Shown piece after piece: positions 56,678 to 64,000 of a stretch of 64,000 nucleotides of DNA; within the stretch, counting starts at the first letter, position 1, and each line of letters opens with the position of its first letter. Both the position numbers and the translations under genes were made by a program. The notes under the pieces were generated by a model that was not told the DNA's origin, made no database searches, and saw only the letters and a program-made list of their open reading frames with translations. This stretch comes from Caulobacter soli (GTDB lineage: Bacteria > Pseudomonadota > Alphaproteobacteria > Caulobacterales > Caulobacteraceae): contig NZ_CP049199.1 of NCBI RefSeq assembly GCF_011045195.1, positions 5,129,501 through 5,193,500 on the forward strand, written 5' to 3'.

Positions 56678-57484
56678 ATGCGCCTCCGTATCGCCACCTG
56701 GAACGTCAACTCCGTCCGCCTGCGCGCCGAGCAGGTCGCCCGCTTCGTCGACGAGCAGGCGCCTGATGTCCTGTGCCTGCAGGAGATCAAGTGCCAGGAG
56801 GCCGAGTTTCCGCGTGAAGCCTTCGTCGCCGCCGGCCTGCCGCACCTGAAGATCGCCGGACAAAAGGGCTGGCACGGAGTGGCCATCGCCTCACGCCTGC
56901 CGTTCGAGGACGTCCCGACCCTGATGAACTGCCGCGAGGGCCATGCCCGCTGCGTGGCGGTCAAGGTGGCCGGCGTCGACATCCAGAACTTCTATATCCC
57001 GGCCGGCGGCGACACGCCCGACCGCGTCGGCAATCCGAAGTTCGACCACAAGCTGGACTTCTACGAGACCCTGACCGCCGCCCTGAAGAAGCGCGATCCC
57101 AAGGACCCGCTGATCGTCACCGGCGACCTCAATATCGCGCCCGGCGAGAACGACGTCTGGAGCCACCGCCAGATGCTGAAGGTCGTCAGCCACACCCCGG
57201 CCGAGCTCGAAGCCTTCGACGCCATGGTCAAGTCGATGGATCTGCTGGACCTGCCGCGCCTGACCACGCCCGAGCCGGAAAAGCTGTTTTCCTGGTGGAG
57301 CTACCGCGCCGCCGACTTCCGCAAATCCAACCGCGGCCTGCGCCTGGACCATATCCTGGCCAGCCCCGGCCTGCGCGACGCGGCGTTTGTCGACGGCAAG
57401 GTCAGCGCGAAGGTCCACGATACGGTGCGCGAGTGGGAGCGTCCCAGCGACCACGCGCCGGTGACGGCGGACCTGCTGGTTTAG
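56678..57484 (+). CDS. xthA: Exodeoxyribonuclease III
   Basis: A 268-residue AP endonuclease/3'-exonuclease of base-excision repair. Family motifs: TWNVNSVRLR near residue 5, LCLQEIKCQEAEFP with the metal-binding Glu near 34, NFYIPAGGD, the catalytic VTGDLNIAPGENDVW near 150, and the C-terminal PSDHAPVTADL. Length normal. A complete gene with its own upstream region containing a dyad AACAT-N5-ATGTT and a terminator. Confidence 0.97.
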   Translation: MRLRIATWNVNSVRLRAEQVARFVDEQAPDVLCLQEIKCQEAEFPREAFVAAGLPHLKIAGQKGWHGVAIASRLPFEDVPTLMNCREGHARCVAVKVAGVDIQNFYIPAGGDTPDRVGNPKFDHKLDFYETLTAALKKRDPKDPLIVTGDLNIAPGENDVWSHRQMLKVVSHTPAELEAFDAMVKSMDLLDLPRLTTPEPEKLFSWWSYRAADFRKSNRGLRLDHILASPGLRDAAFVDGKVSAKVHDTVREWERPSDHAPVTADLLV

Positions 57485-57538
57485 GGCGGAGTTGCATCCA
57501 CTAAACTGGACGCCAATTCCAAGTGGGGGAATTTGAGA

Positions 57539-57829
57539 ATGCTTGCTAACGCGACGACTTGGCTCTCGGTCCTATTTGCGGTGGCCGCTGCCGTATTTTG
57601 GTTCAAATCAGCACGAGCTGAGGTGAGACCGAAGGACGGTGAAGATCCACACGGGCAAGGCACTACGATCGGCAAGACCATCGTCACCAGCCTCAATGGA
57701 CATCGAGTGAACCTCCCTGCCACCTTGATCGAGCAGAGCAGGTGGAGCGCCTTAGGTGCCGGATCCGCCGGCCTAGCCGCGATCTGTCAGGCGATAAGCA
57801 TTTTAGCAACCAAGCTTAGCTGGCCTTGA
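57539..57829 (+). CDS. Small membrane protein of unknown function, lower GC
   Basis: A 96-residue protein with an N-terminal helix (TTWLSVLFAVAAAVFWF), a polar middle (RPKDGEDPHGQGTTIGKTI) and a C-terminal helix (WSALGAGSAGLAAICQAISI). Lower GC and AT-ending codons set it apart from its neighbours, suggesting recent gain. The ATG at 57539 is chosen with GGGGGAA upstream; a TTG two codons earlier is possible. No family recognised. It lies between xthA and the haem-binding barrel gene. Confidence 0.6.
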   Translation: MLANATTWLSVLFAVAAAVFWFKSARAEVRPKDGEDPHGQGTTIGKTIVTSLNGHRVNLPATLIEQSRWSALGAGSAGLAAICQAISILATKLSWP

Positions 57830-57880
57830 TGTCAGCCATCCCTCCTGGCACGACACAAGCTTTGCCGGACTAGGCCCGCC

Positions 57881-58585
57881 ATGATCGACTTTCCCGACGA
57901 CATCTTCACCGAACCGGCGGATGTGGATCCCGACACCCTGGCCAATCTGGGTCCGCTGCGGCGGCTGGCCGGCGTCTGGGAAGGCCGCAAGGGCGTCGAT
58001 CTCAATCCCAAGGCCGACGGCCCCGAGCGGCGCGACTTCCTCGAGCGCATCGAGATGCAGCCGATCGATCCCCAGGCCAACGGACCACAGCTGCTCTACG
58101 GCCTGCGCTATCACGTCCACATCGTCGCTTCGGACGAGGACACCACCTTCCATGACCAGGTCGGTTACTGGCTGTGGGAGCCGGCCACCGGCCTGATCAT
58201 GCAGACCCTGGCCATCCCCCGCGCCCAGGTGGCCCTGGCCAAGGGCCAGGCCGCGCCGGACGGGTCGGGCCTCACGATCCGGGCCGATCGGGGCGGGCCC
58301 GGCTATGGCATCTGCTCGACCGACTTCCTGGAATGGGCGTTCCGCACCGACTCCTACGAGCTGGACGTGCGTTTCGAGGCCGATGGCGGGTGGTCCTATG
58401 TCTCGACGACCATGCTGCAGGTCCGAGGCCGCGCCGCGCCCTTCCGGCACATCGACCGCAACACCCTGCACAAGGTCGCCGAGCCGCGCCCCAACCCCTC
58501 GGCGCGGATCGCGGCGGGCGAGGCCACGCTGGTTCAGGCCCACGGCTTCACCACGTTCGGCCCTGAAGATTTCGAGGTCAGTTGA
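57881..58585 (+). CDS. FABP/nitrobindin-like haem-binding beta-barrel protein
   Basis: A 234-residue protein with the DUF1794-type barrel. LRRLAGVWEGRKGVDLNP opens the domain near residue 27; long alternating strands follow (LLYGLRYHVHIVASDEDTTFHDQVGYWLWEPA, in which His residues could ligate haem). Relatives (nitrobindin, THAP4) bind ferric haem and act on peroxynitrite, but the family is broad. The C-terminal half is longer than in nitrobindin. Family moderately sure, activity unknown. Confidence 0.72.
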   Translation: MIDFPDDIFTEPADVDPDTLANLGPLRRLAGVWEGRKGVDLNPKADGPERRDFLERIEMQPIDPQANGPQLLYGLRYHVHIVASDEDTTFHDQVGYWLWEPATGLIMQTLAIPRAQVALAKGQAAPDGSGLTIRADRGGPGYGICSTDFLEWAFRTDSYELDVRFEADGGWSYVSTTMLQVRGRAAPFRHIDRNTLHKVAEPRPNPSARIAAGEATLVQAHGFTTFGPEDFEVS

Positions 58586-59353
58586 GGCCTGGTCCGTGGC
58601 TTGCCAACGCGCCTTGAACTCCCTCCCGGAAGGAAGAGGGTGATTTGGGGGATCGAGCGGCGTCTATCCCCGCCAGCCGTCCCACAAACCCCAATCCTTT
58701 CAACACCCTGAAAAATAATCAGCGTCACCAACGCGCCAGCCCTCAAACCTCCCGCACAATCAGAGCCGTCTCCATCACGGGGAGGGCTCTTGGTACCGGC
58801 CCAAGCAGGCGATGGAGATGGAACCGAGCGGGGCCGCGCAGGGCCTTGCGCGAGGCAGGTTGTGGGTCTGTTCGTGGATAGATCCGGGACCCACCGAAAC
58901 CTCGCCGGACGCTGCGCGGGATGACGGGGCTGGAAAGTTCAAACCGGCCTGTTCGAGGATCAGTCGGAGTCGCCGACGGCCCCTTCCGGGCGACTTTGAT
59001 CCTGCCCGCCTGAGGGGAAACGTCGATCGGGATGAAATAGGCCCTCAATCGCCGTCCCTTGAGAAGAACGGTTTCGCGGAGCGGACTGGTCTAGCCGAAA
59101 CGCATACTCACATCACGGTCTCCGGGCTGGGCCCGGCCGCTCCGCACCTCCCCATCTACTCACAGCCATTTGGCGTGGGATCACACTCACTTGCCCCCAC
59201 CTGACCGCTTCGCGGTCTGTCCGCCCCCGTAGGGGGCGGAGGCTCTTCCCCCTCCGGGGGAAGACGACCGCGAAGCGGTCCGGTGGGGGCAAGTGATCGG
59301 TTCATCAAAGCCTCCCGCATGGAGAGGCTGGGGAAGTGGAGGTTGGCGTGAAC
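58586..59353. other. Long gene-free stretch between the FABP-like gene and dnaQ
   Basis: About 770 bp, far above the usual gap here. Small open frames (for example 58743-59048 minus, 58812-59204 plus) have no ribosome-binding site or protein-like composition. It contains a worn CCCTCCCGGAAGGAAGAGGG element at 58620 and the palindromic repeat at 59188-59295. It may be the scar of a rearrangement. Confidence 0.5.
59188..59295. repeat. Intergenic palindromic repeat (ACTTGCCCCC type), copy 2
   Basis: The arms CACTTGCCCCCACC...GACCGCTTCGCGGTC and GACCGCGAAGCGGTC...GGTGGGGGCAAGTG are complementary, with inner CGCCCCCGTAGGGGGCG and TTCCCCCTCCGGGGGAA. Related to 51496-51616. Confidence 0.82.
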
Positions 59354-60070
59354 TCAGCCTTCGGCCGGAACCCCGACGCCAAACTGGATCCAGACGGCCT
59401 TGTCCTTGAAGTTCTTCTGGATGAAGGCCAGGTGGACCTCGCGCTCCGCCTCGGTCGAGCGTGGGGCCAGCGGCCGGGGCCTGGCGCCGTACGAGCCGGC
59501 GCGGGCGGCCGAGACGGCGTTGACGGCGACCACGGCGGTCAGCTCCAGCGCCCGTTCCTTGCCGCCTTGCAGTTCGAGATAGACCTCGGCCAGCAAGTGG
59601 GCGTCGATCAGGGCGCCGTGCTTGTCGCGGCTGTCGAGGCTGATCTTGAACCGCTTACACAGCGCGTCGAGCGAGTTGTACATGCCCGGAAAACGCTTCT
59701 TGGCCATGGCCAAGGTGTCGACCCAGCTGGCTTCGACAATCGGGGGGCGGCCGCACTTCTCCAGCTCGAAATTGACGAAGCTGCGGTCGAAGGCGGCGTT
59801 GTGGGCGATGACTGGGCTGTCGCCGACGAATTCCAGGAACCGGTCGGCGATCTCGTGGAACTTCGGCTTGCCGGTCAGGAACTCCGACGACAGGCCGTGA
59901 ACCTTCTGGGCCTCGGCCGGCATGTCGCGCAGCGGGTCGCAATATTCGTGGAACGACCGGCCCGTGGGCATGAAGTCGACCACTTCGATGCAGCCGATTT
60001 CGACCAGCCGGTCGCCGGTCTTGGGGTCAAAACCGGTGGTTTCGGTATCGAGGATGATTTCCCGCGCCAT
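59354..60070 (-). CDS. dnaQ: DNA polymerase III epsilon subunit
   Basis: The 238-residue proofreading exonuclease of the replicase. DEDDh motifs: ILDTETTGFDP at residues 6-16, HNAAFDRSFVNFE near 97 and HGALIDAHLLAEVY near 155 (His and Asp). The C-terminal tail is a charged linker plus short helix that in the family binds the alpha subunit. It is last of the minus-strand series ppsR-maf-aroE-coaE-dnaQ next to the origin, 6 bp after coaE. Confidence 0.96.
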   Translation of the reverse strand: MAREIILDTETTGFDPKTGDRLVEIGCIEVVDFMPTGRSFHEYCDPLRDMPAEAQKVHGLSSEFLTGKPKFHEIADRFLEFVGDSPVIAHNAAFDRSFVNFELEKCGRPPIVEASWVDTLAMAKKRFPGMYNSLDALCKRFKISLDSRDKHGALIDAHLLAEVYLELQGGKERALELTAVVAVNAVSAARAGSYGARPRPLAPRSTEAEREVHLAFIQKNFKDKAVWIQFGVGVPAEG

Positions 60071-60076
60071 GGGATT

Positions 60077-60700
60077 CTAATGGGCTTGTTCGCCCCGACC
60101 TTCAAGCGGAGCCGCCGATCGAAGGCGAGTCAGGATGTCGCGGACCTGGTCGCGGGCGGCGTCCAGGCCCCGGCCCGTATCGATCACGAAATCGGCGCGG
60201 GCCCGCTTTTCGGCGTCCGGCGTCTGGCGGGCCAGGATGGCCTCGAACTTGGCGACATCCATGCCCGGCCGGGCCAGGACCCGTTCGCGCTGCAGGTCGG
60301 CGGGGGCCGAGACCACCACCACCTTGTCGACCTTGCGCTCGCCGCCGGTCTCGAACAGCAGGGGAATGTCAAGCACGACGATGTCGGCGCCCTGATCCCG
60401 GGCGTCCTCGAAGAAGCCGATGCGGTGGGCGCCGACCAGCGGGTGAACGATCGATTCCAGCGCCGCCAGGGCTTCGGAATTACCGACCACCGCCGCGCTG
60501 AGCTTCGTGCGGTCGATGGCGCCGTCGACCACCACGCCGGGGAAGGCCGCCTCGACCGGTCCGACCGCGGCTCCGCCGCTGGCGTAGAGCGCGTGGACCG
60601 CCGCGTCGGCGTCATAGACCGGCACGCCCTCGTCCTGAAACATGGTCGAGGTGGTCGACTTGCCCATGCCGATGGAACCGGTCAGGCCGACGATGATCAT
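60077..60700 (-). CDS. coaE: Dephospho-CoA kinase
   Basis: A 207-residue P-loop kinase, last step of CoA synthesis. [17 protein letters not shown] starts the protein, a DADAAVH substrate loop is near residue 31, and the LID region lies in [11 protein letters not shown]. Start ATG overlaps the aroE stop (ATGA). The open frame runs further upstream in the shadow of aroE, which is not used. Confidence 0.96.
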   Translation of the reverse strand: MIIVGLTGSIGMGKSTTSTMFQDEGVPVYDADAAVHALYASGGAAVGPVEAAFPGVVVDGAIDRTKLSAAVVGNSEALAALESIVHPLVGAHRIGFFEDARDQGADIVVLDIPLLFETGGERKVDKVVVVSAPADLQRERVLARPGMDVAKFEAILARQTPDAEKRARADFVIDTGRGLDAARDQVRDILTRLRSAAPLEGRGEQAH

Positions 60701-61554
60701 GTCGCGGCGTCTCCAAGCTGGGCCAAGGCCAGGGCCCGGACATCGACCTCCGCCGGCGGGGTCGCGCCGAAGAAGCGCTCGAAGCTGGGGACGGCTTGGC
60801 GCAGCAGCATCTCCAGCCCGTCGACGGTCCGGCGGCCGGCGGCCTGCGCTCGTTGCAGGAACTCGGTGCGCAGCGGCTTGTACACCATGTCGACCACGAC
60901 GGCGTTTGTCGGGGTCAGCTCCAGCCGAGCCGCCGGGCCCGCGCCGCCGCCCAGACCCAGGGAGGTGGCGTTGATCACCAGGCCGGCTTGGGCCAGCAGG
61001 ACGTCGAGCTCGTTGTCCGAAGCCGCCTCGACCACGCCGCCGATCGAACGGGCGATAGCCTCGGCCCGGGCGAAGGTGCGGTTGACGATGCTGACCTTGG
61101 GCGCGCCGGCCAGGGCCAGGGCGGCCGCCGCGCCCCGCGCCGCGCCGCCAGCGCCGAGGATCACCACCGGCGAGGCGGTCAGGTCGAAGCCCGGCGCCTG
61201 GACGGCGATGGCCCCGATCAGGCCCGGACCGTCGGTATTGTCGGCCGTGATCGCGCCGTCGGCCTCGAAGATCAGCAGGTTGGCGGCCCCCGCCAGCTTG
61301 GCTAGGTCGCTGCAGCGGTCGGCGCAGGCCAGGGCCTGCTCCTTGAACGGGATGGTGACGTTGAGACCTCGGATCGCGCCGCCACGCAGACCCTCGACGA
61401 AGGTCTCGAAATTGTCCTCGCCGGGCCCGAACGGGACATACGCCGCGTTCAGCCCCGCCGCCGCGATCCAGGCGTTGTGGATCACCGGGCTCATCGAGTG
61501 GCGGATCGGCTGGCCACACACGCCGGCGACGATGGCGGCTCCAGTCAAACTCAT
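60697..61554 (-). CDS. aroE: Shikimate dehydrogenase
   Basis: A 285-residue NADPH enzyme of the aromatic amino-acid pathway. N-terminal [17 protein letters not shown] binds shikimate; catalytic Lys is in [10 protein letters not shown] near residue 71 and the Asp in ADNTDGPGL near 107. Cofactor motif [15 protein letters not shown] is near 132 and RTF replaces the NRT NADP clamp region. Overlaps maf upstream and coaE downstream by 4 bases each. Confidence 0.95.
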   Translation of the reverse strand: MSLTGAAIVAGVCGQPIRHSMSPVIHNAWIAAAGLNAAYVPFGPGEDNFETFVEGLRGGAIRGLNVTIPFKEQALACADRCSDLAKLAGAANLLIFEADGAITADNTDGPGLIGAIAVQAPGFDLTASPVVILGAGGAARGAAAALALAGAPKVSIVNRTFARAEAIARSIGGVVEAASDNELDVLLAQAGLVINATSLGLGGGAGPAARLELTPTNAVVVDMVYKPLRTEFLQRAQAAGRRTVDGLEMLLRQAVPSFERFFGATPPAEVDVRALALAQLGDAAT

Positions 61555-62150
61555 GCCTCGAGGGCTCCATGAAGACGCAGGAAGTCGAACAGGCCGACGA
61601 CGGGCAGGCCGAGGATGGCGAAATAGTCGCCGTCGATGCGGTCGAACATCTGCACGCCCTCGCCTTCGAGGAAATAGCAGCCGACCGAGGACAGGATGTC
61701 AGGGGCGTTGCGCGCCAGATAGCCGTCCAGCCAGGCGTCGCTGAAGGGGCGGACCGACAGCTTGGTGGTCTCGACCACGCGCCAGATCGGCTGCCCGTCA
61801 CGGGCCACGACCACGGCCGAGTGCAGCTTGTGGACCTTGCCGCGCAACTGGATCAGTCGCTCGCGCGCCGCCTCGACCGTATCGACCTTGTCGAACAGGG
61901 CGCCGTCCAGCTCCAGGGTCTGGTCCGAGCCGATCACCAGGCCGGGCCGCTTGGTCGAGACCTTGAACGCTTTCAGCTCGGCCAGGGCGTCGGCCACGTC
62001 GCGCGGCGAGGCGCCTTCGGCCAGCAGGCCGGCCTTGGCCGTGTCTTCGTCGACGCCGGAGCCCACGGCTTCGAACACGACGCCGGCGTTGCGCAGGATC
62101 GCCTGGCGGGCCGAACTCTTCGACGCCAAGGTAATGGGGGGCGAGCTCAT
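61551..62150 (-). CDS. maf: Maf-type nucleotide pyrophosphatase
   Basis: A 199-residue Maf/HAM1-fold protein. It opens [18 protein letters not shown] with the phosphate-binding loop, then [10 protein letters not shown] near residue 73 and the catalytic [20 protein letters not shown] near 155. The family hydrolyses non-canonical nucleoside triphosphates and can affect septation. Overlaps ppsR and aroE by 4 bases each. Confidence 0.94.
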   Translation of the reverse strand: MSSPPITLASKSSARQAILRNAGVVFEAVGSGVDEDTAKAGLLAEGASPRDVADALAELKAFKVSTKRPGLVIGSDQTLELDGALFDKVDTVEAARERLIQLRGKVHKLHSAVVVARDGQPIWRVVETTKLSVRPFSDAWLDGYLARNAPDILSSVGCYFLEGEGVQMFDRIDGDYFAILGLPVVGLFDFLRLHGALEA

Positions 62151-63049
62151 CCCAGCACCTCGACCTGGCCGCGGCCGCCCGACAGCAGGTTGATGATCGC
62201 CGCCGCCGTCTCTTCGACCGAACGCCGGGTGACGTCGATGATCGGCCAGCCCTGTTTCTCAAACAGCCGGCGCGCGCCGATGATCTCCTGCCGCACCGCG
62301 TCGGTGTCGATATAGTCGCTCTCGCGGTTTTCCTTCAGCGACAGCAGGCGGTTGCGGCGGATCTGGATCAGTCGCTCGGGCGAGGTCATCAGGCCGACGA
62401 TCAGGGTGTTCTTCAAAGTGAACAGTTCCTCGGGCGGCGGCCGGCCCGGCACCAGCGGCACGTTGGCGGCCCGCACGCCCCGATGCGCCAGATAGATGCA
62501 GGTCGGGGTCTTGGAGGTGCGCGACACGCCCACCAGGATGACGTCGGCCTGGGTCAAATCCTGACCGCCTTGGCCGTCGTCGTGGGCGATGGCGTAGTCC
62601 AGCGCCTCGATCCGGTCGAAATAGTCGTTGTTCAGCGCGTGCTGGGCGCCGACCCGGGTCGAGATCCGCGCGCCCAGATAGCGCGACATGGCGCTGACCA
62701 CTGGGTCGAGGGCGGCGATGCACGGCATTTCCAGTCGTCGGCAGCCTTCCTCCAGCGCCGCCCGCAGGTTCGGGTCGATGATGGTGTGCATGACCACGCC
62801 CGGCGCACCGGCGATTTCCTCGAGCGCCCGGTCGAGTTGGCGCGTGGAACGCACCAGGGCGTAGATGTGTTCGATAGGCAGAATGTCGGTGAAACGGGCG
62901 CAAACGGCCCGCGCCATCGCGTTCAGGGTCTCACCCGTCGAGTCCGACACCAGGTGAATATGGAAGTAGGTGGCGAAGCGCGGCGGGCTTCTTTCACCCT
63001 CAGCGGCGCCAGCTTCCTGTGGATCATCCGTTAACGGTTGCTTAACCAC
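62147..63049 (-). CDS. ppsR: Pyruvate,phosphate dikinase / PEP synthase regulatory protein (DUF299)
   Basis: A 300-residue bifunctional ADP-dependent kinase and phosphotransferase of the DUF299 family. It controls pyruvate phosphate dikinase or PEP synthase by reversible phosphorylation. HIHLVSDSTGETLNAMARAV starts the domain and GVSRTSKTPTCIYLAHRGVR contains the P-loop near residue 157. The start is a GTG at 63049 with a CtrA box and a DnaA box lying inside the first codons, so the origin overlaps the gene. In Caulobacter this gene borders Cori. Confidence 0.92.
   Translation of the reverse strand: MVKQPLTDDPQEAGAAEGERSPPRFATYFHIHLVSDSTGETLNAMARAVCARFTDILPIEHIYALVRSTRQLDRALEEIAGAPGVVMHTIIDPNLRAALEEGCRRLEMPCIAALDPVVSAMSRYLGARISTRVGAQHALNNDYFDRIEALDYAIAHDDGQGGQDLTQADVILVGVSRTSKTPTCIYLAHRGVRAANVPLVPGRPPPEELFTLKNTLIVGLMTSPERLIQIRRNRLLSLKENRESDYIDTDAVRQEIIGARRLFEKQGWPIIDVTRRSVEETAAAIINLLSGGRGQVEVLG
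63018..63026 (-). promoter_or_regulatory. DnaA box (G-box TGATCCACA)
   Basis: An exact match, on the minus strand, to the moderate-affinity DnaA site described for the Caulobacter origin. It overlaps codons 8-11 of ppsR. Confidence 0.8.
63031..63045. promoter_or_regulatory. CtrA box 1 (TTAA-CGGTTGC-TTAA)
   Basis: A perfect TTAA-N7-TTAA site beside the DnaA box, at the ppsR edge of the origin. In Caulobacter CtrA bound here blocks initiation in swarmer cells. Confidence 0.82.
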
Positions 63050-63239
63050 TGGCCTGGCCCCTGGGGATGAGCGGGGGTGAATCCCGGCTCGTTACGGCGC
63101 GTCGAACTGACCCTGTGTTAAACGGTCACATTGATCGCCGACAATCCCCAGTCTCGACCCACCGCCATCGCCGGTGCGTTTCCGATTCCCCCAAACCGGG
63201 GATGAGCGAACGCTCATGGTTACGGCGCCGTTCACCATC

Positions 63240-63254
63240 TTAACGTTTCATTAG
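63240..63254. promoter_or_regulatory. CtrA box 2 (TTAA-CGTTTCA-TTAG)
   Basis: A one-mismatch CtrA site in the middle of the origin. Confidence 0.65.
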
Positions 63255-63409
63255 GAATTACGGCGGACTAGCGACTTGTCCCCATAGTTAACAGCCCCGA
63301 GCCCACATGTGGGTCGAGCTTGGACAGATTTCGGATGGACGGGGGGCATGGTGCGGCGCGAACGGGTTTTCCCCGTTAGGCACTTGCTCACCATCTCCTA
63401 CAATCTTCC

Positions 63410-63424
63410 TTAAAATCTTCTTAA
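63410..63424. promoter_or_regulatory. CtrA box 3 (TTAA-AATCTTC-TTAA) in the AT-rich tract
   Basis: A perfect CtrA site lying in the most AT-rich part of the window, next to the likely DNA-unwinding region and upstream of hemE. Confidence 0.8.
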
Positions 63425-63503
63425 AGAAAGAAGGAAGAAGGGAAGAAGGCCTCCGGGGAGATACGGGCTTGAGCCCACGGGCCTGACGGGATTTAAGGCC
63501 AGC

Positions 63504-64000
63504 ATGTCGATCGATCAGAAGCCCAAGCTCCTTTCCGTCCTGGATGGCCAGAAGGCCGAACGTCCGCCCGTGTGGTTCATGCGGCAGGCGGGCCGGTACC
63601 TGCCGGAGTATCGGGCCGTTCGCGCGACCGAGCCGACCTTCATCGATTTCTGCCTGAACCCGGAAAAGGCCGCCGAGGTGACGCTGCAGCCCATGCGGCG
63701 TTTTCCCTATGATGCGGCTATCGTCTTCGCCGACATCCTGCTGATCCCTCAGGCCCTGGGCCAGAAGGTGTGGTTCGAGGCGGGCGAGGGACCCAAGCTG
63801 GGCGGGCTGCCGTCGATCGAGTCGATGCGCGACCTGACGGGCCAGGCCGGCCAGGCGCTGGGCGCGGTGGGCGAAACGCTCAGCCGCGTGCGGTCGGCGC
63901 TCGAGCCTGAGCGCACCCTGATCGGTTTCGCCGGCGCGCCCTGGACCGTGGCGACCTACATGATCGAGGGCGGGTCCAGCGATCGCTCCGGCGCGCGGAC
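63504..64000 (+). CDS. hemE: Uroporphyrinogen decarboxylase, N-terminal part; cut by window end
   Basis: The first 165 residues of HemE, which decarboxylates uroporphyrinogen III to coproporphyrinogen III in haem synthesis. The signature [17 protein letters not shown] is near residue 21, with the catalytic Asp of VFADILLIP near 77, and [17 protein letters not shown] near the window end. The start at 63504 gives the family N terminus. It borders the origin as in Caulobacter crescentus, where transcription into hemE from the origin is linked to initiation. Confidence 0.97.
   Translation, partial: MSIDQKPKLLSVLDGQKAERPPVWFMRQAGRYLPEYRAVRATEPTFIDFCLNPEKAAEVTLQPMRRFPYDAAIVFADILLIPQALGQKVWFEAGEGPKLGGLPSIESMRDLTGQAGQALGAVGETLSRVRSALEPERTLIGFAGAPWTVATYMIEGGSSDRSGAR

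Larger units (their letters stand above)
63018..63430. other. Chromosomal replication origin (Cori-like)
   Basis: The divergent spacer between ppsR and hemE carries a TGATCCACA DnaA box (63018-63026, minus), CtrA boxes at 63031, 63240 and 63410, GANTC methylation sites (63079, 63184), and an AT-rich, purine-biased tract (about 63398-63452). This gene order and motif set are those of the Caulobacter crescentus origin. Origin activity is inferred, not measured. Confidence 0.88.

Noticed and set aside
58743..59204. Small open frames in the gap before dnaQ
   Set aside because: No ribosome-binding sites, no recognisable composition, and they overlap one another on both strands.

Overview
The window is a GC-rich (roughly two-thirds G+C), densely coded alphaproteobacterial chromosome segment. 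It very likely comes from a Caulobacter or a close relative. The evidence is the protein similarity of nearly every gene, a tRNA-Leu promoter close to the Caulobacter housekeeping consensus, and above all the right end. There, a ppsR/DUF299 gene and hemE diverge around a roughly 450 bp non-coding segment with TTAA-N7-TTAA CtrA boxes, a TGATCCACA DnaA box and an AT-rich tract. That is the layout of the Caulobacter chromosomal replication origin (Cori). I see no prophage, transposase, CRISPR array, rRNA or plasmid gene; this is mainly core genome close to the origin.

Layout. 1-6.2 kb: gltB (cut by the window edge), a VOC protein and gltD on the minus strand; uppP; an NDUFA9-like protein. 6.2-13 kb: tRNA-Leu(CAG), then RNase D-like, lptC, lptA, lptB, rpoN, an ExoD-like protein, hpf and ptsN, i.e. 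LPS export followed by the classical sigma-54/nitrogen-PTS cluster. 13-19.4 kb (minus): a frame-broken secreted protein, DUF1150 and Hsp20 (with a possible RNA thermometer), the ydbH-ynbE-ydbL envelope lipid-transport set, and dapB. 19.7-25.6 kb: maeB, then an accessory stretch with a 31-residue basic peptide gene, a candidate sRNA, a lower-GC winged-helix gene, a REPIN/MITE-like element, other repeats and an HWE histidine kinase. 25.8-30.9 kb: trpF-trpB-trpA-accD-folC. 31-36.8 kb: cytochrome c maturation genes ccmG-D-C and ccmB-A, separated by an envelope-stress-type protein and two membrane proteins. 37-41 kb: acnA, a DUF1223 protein and a tandem pair of candidate C-rich sRNAs. 41-53 kb: mixed single genes, including a CoA-ester lyase, a double-hotdog MaoC hydratase and mdh in one neighbourhood. 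53-58.6 kb: ftsK, lolA, xthA, a small membrane protein and a haem-binding barrel protein. 59.3-63 kb (minus): the overlapping operon ppsR-maf-aroE-coaE-dnaQ running away from the origin. 63.0-63.5 kb: Cori. 63.5 kb to the end: hemE (cut by the window edge).

At least five families of intergenic palindromic repeats (80-180 bp, paired arms) sit between genes, often at convergent ends. Several genes form recognisable functional sets: LPS export (lptCAB), envelope lipid transport (ydbH/ynbE/ydbL, lolA), haem delivery (ccm), central carbon metabolism (acnA, mdh, maeB, CoA-ester lyase/MaoC) and chromosome dynamics (ftsK, dnaQ, Cori). The least explained parts are 22.0-24.1 kb, the tandem RNA pair at 40.5-41.0 kb, and the short repeats inside Cori.
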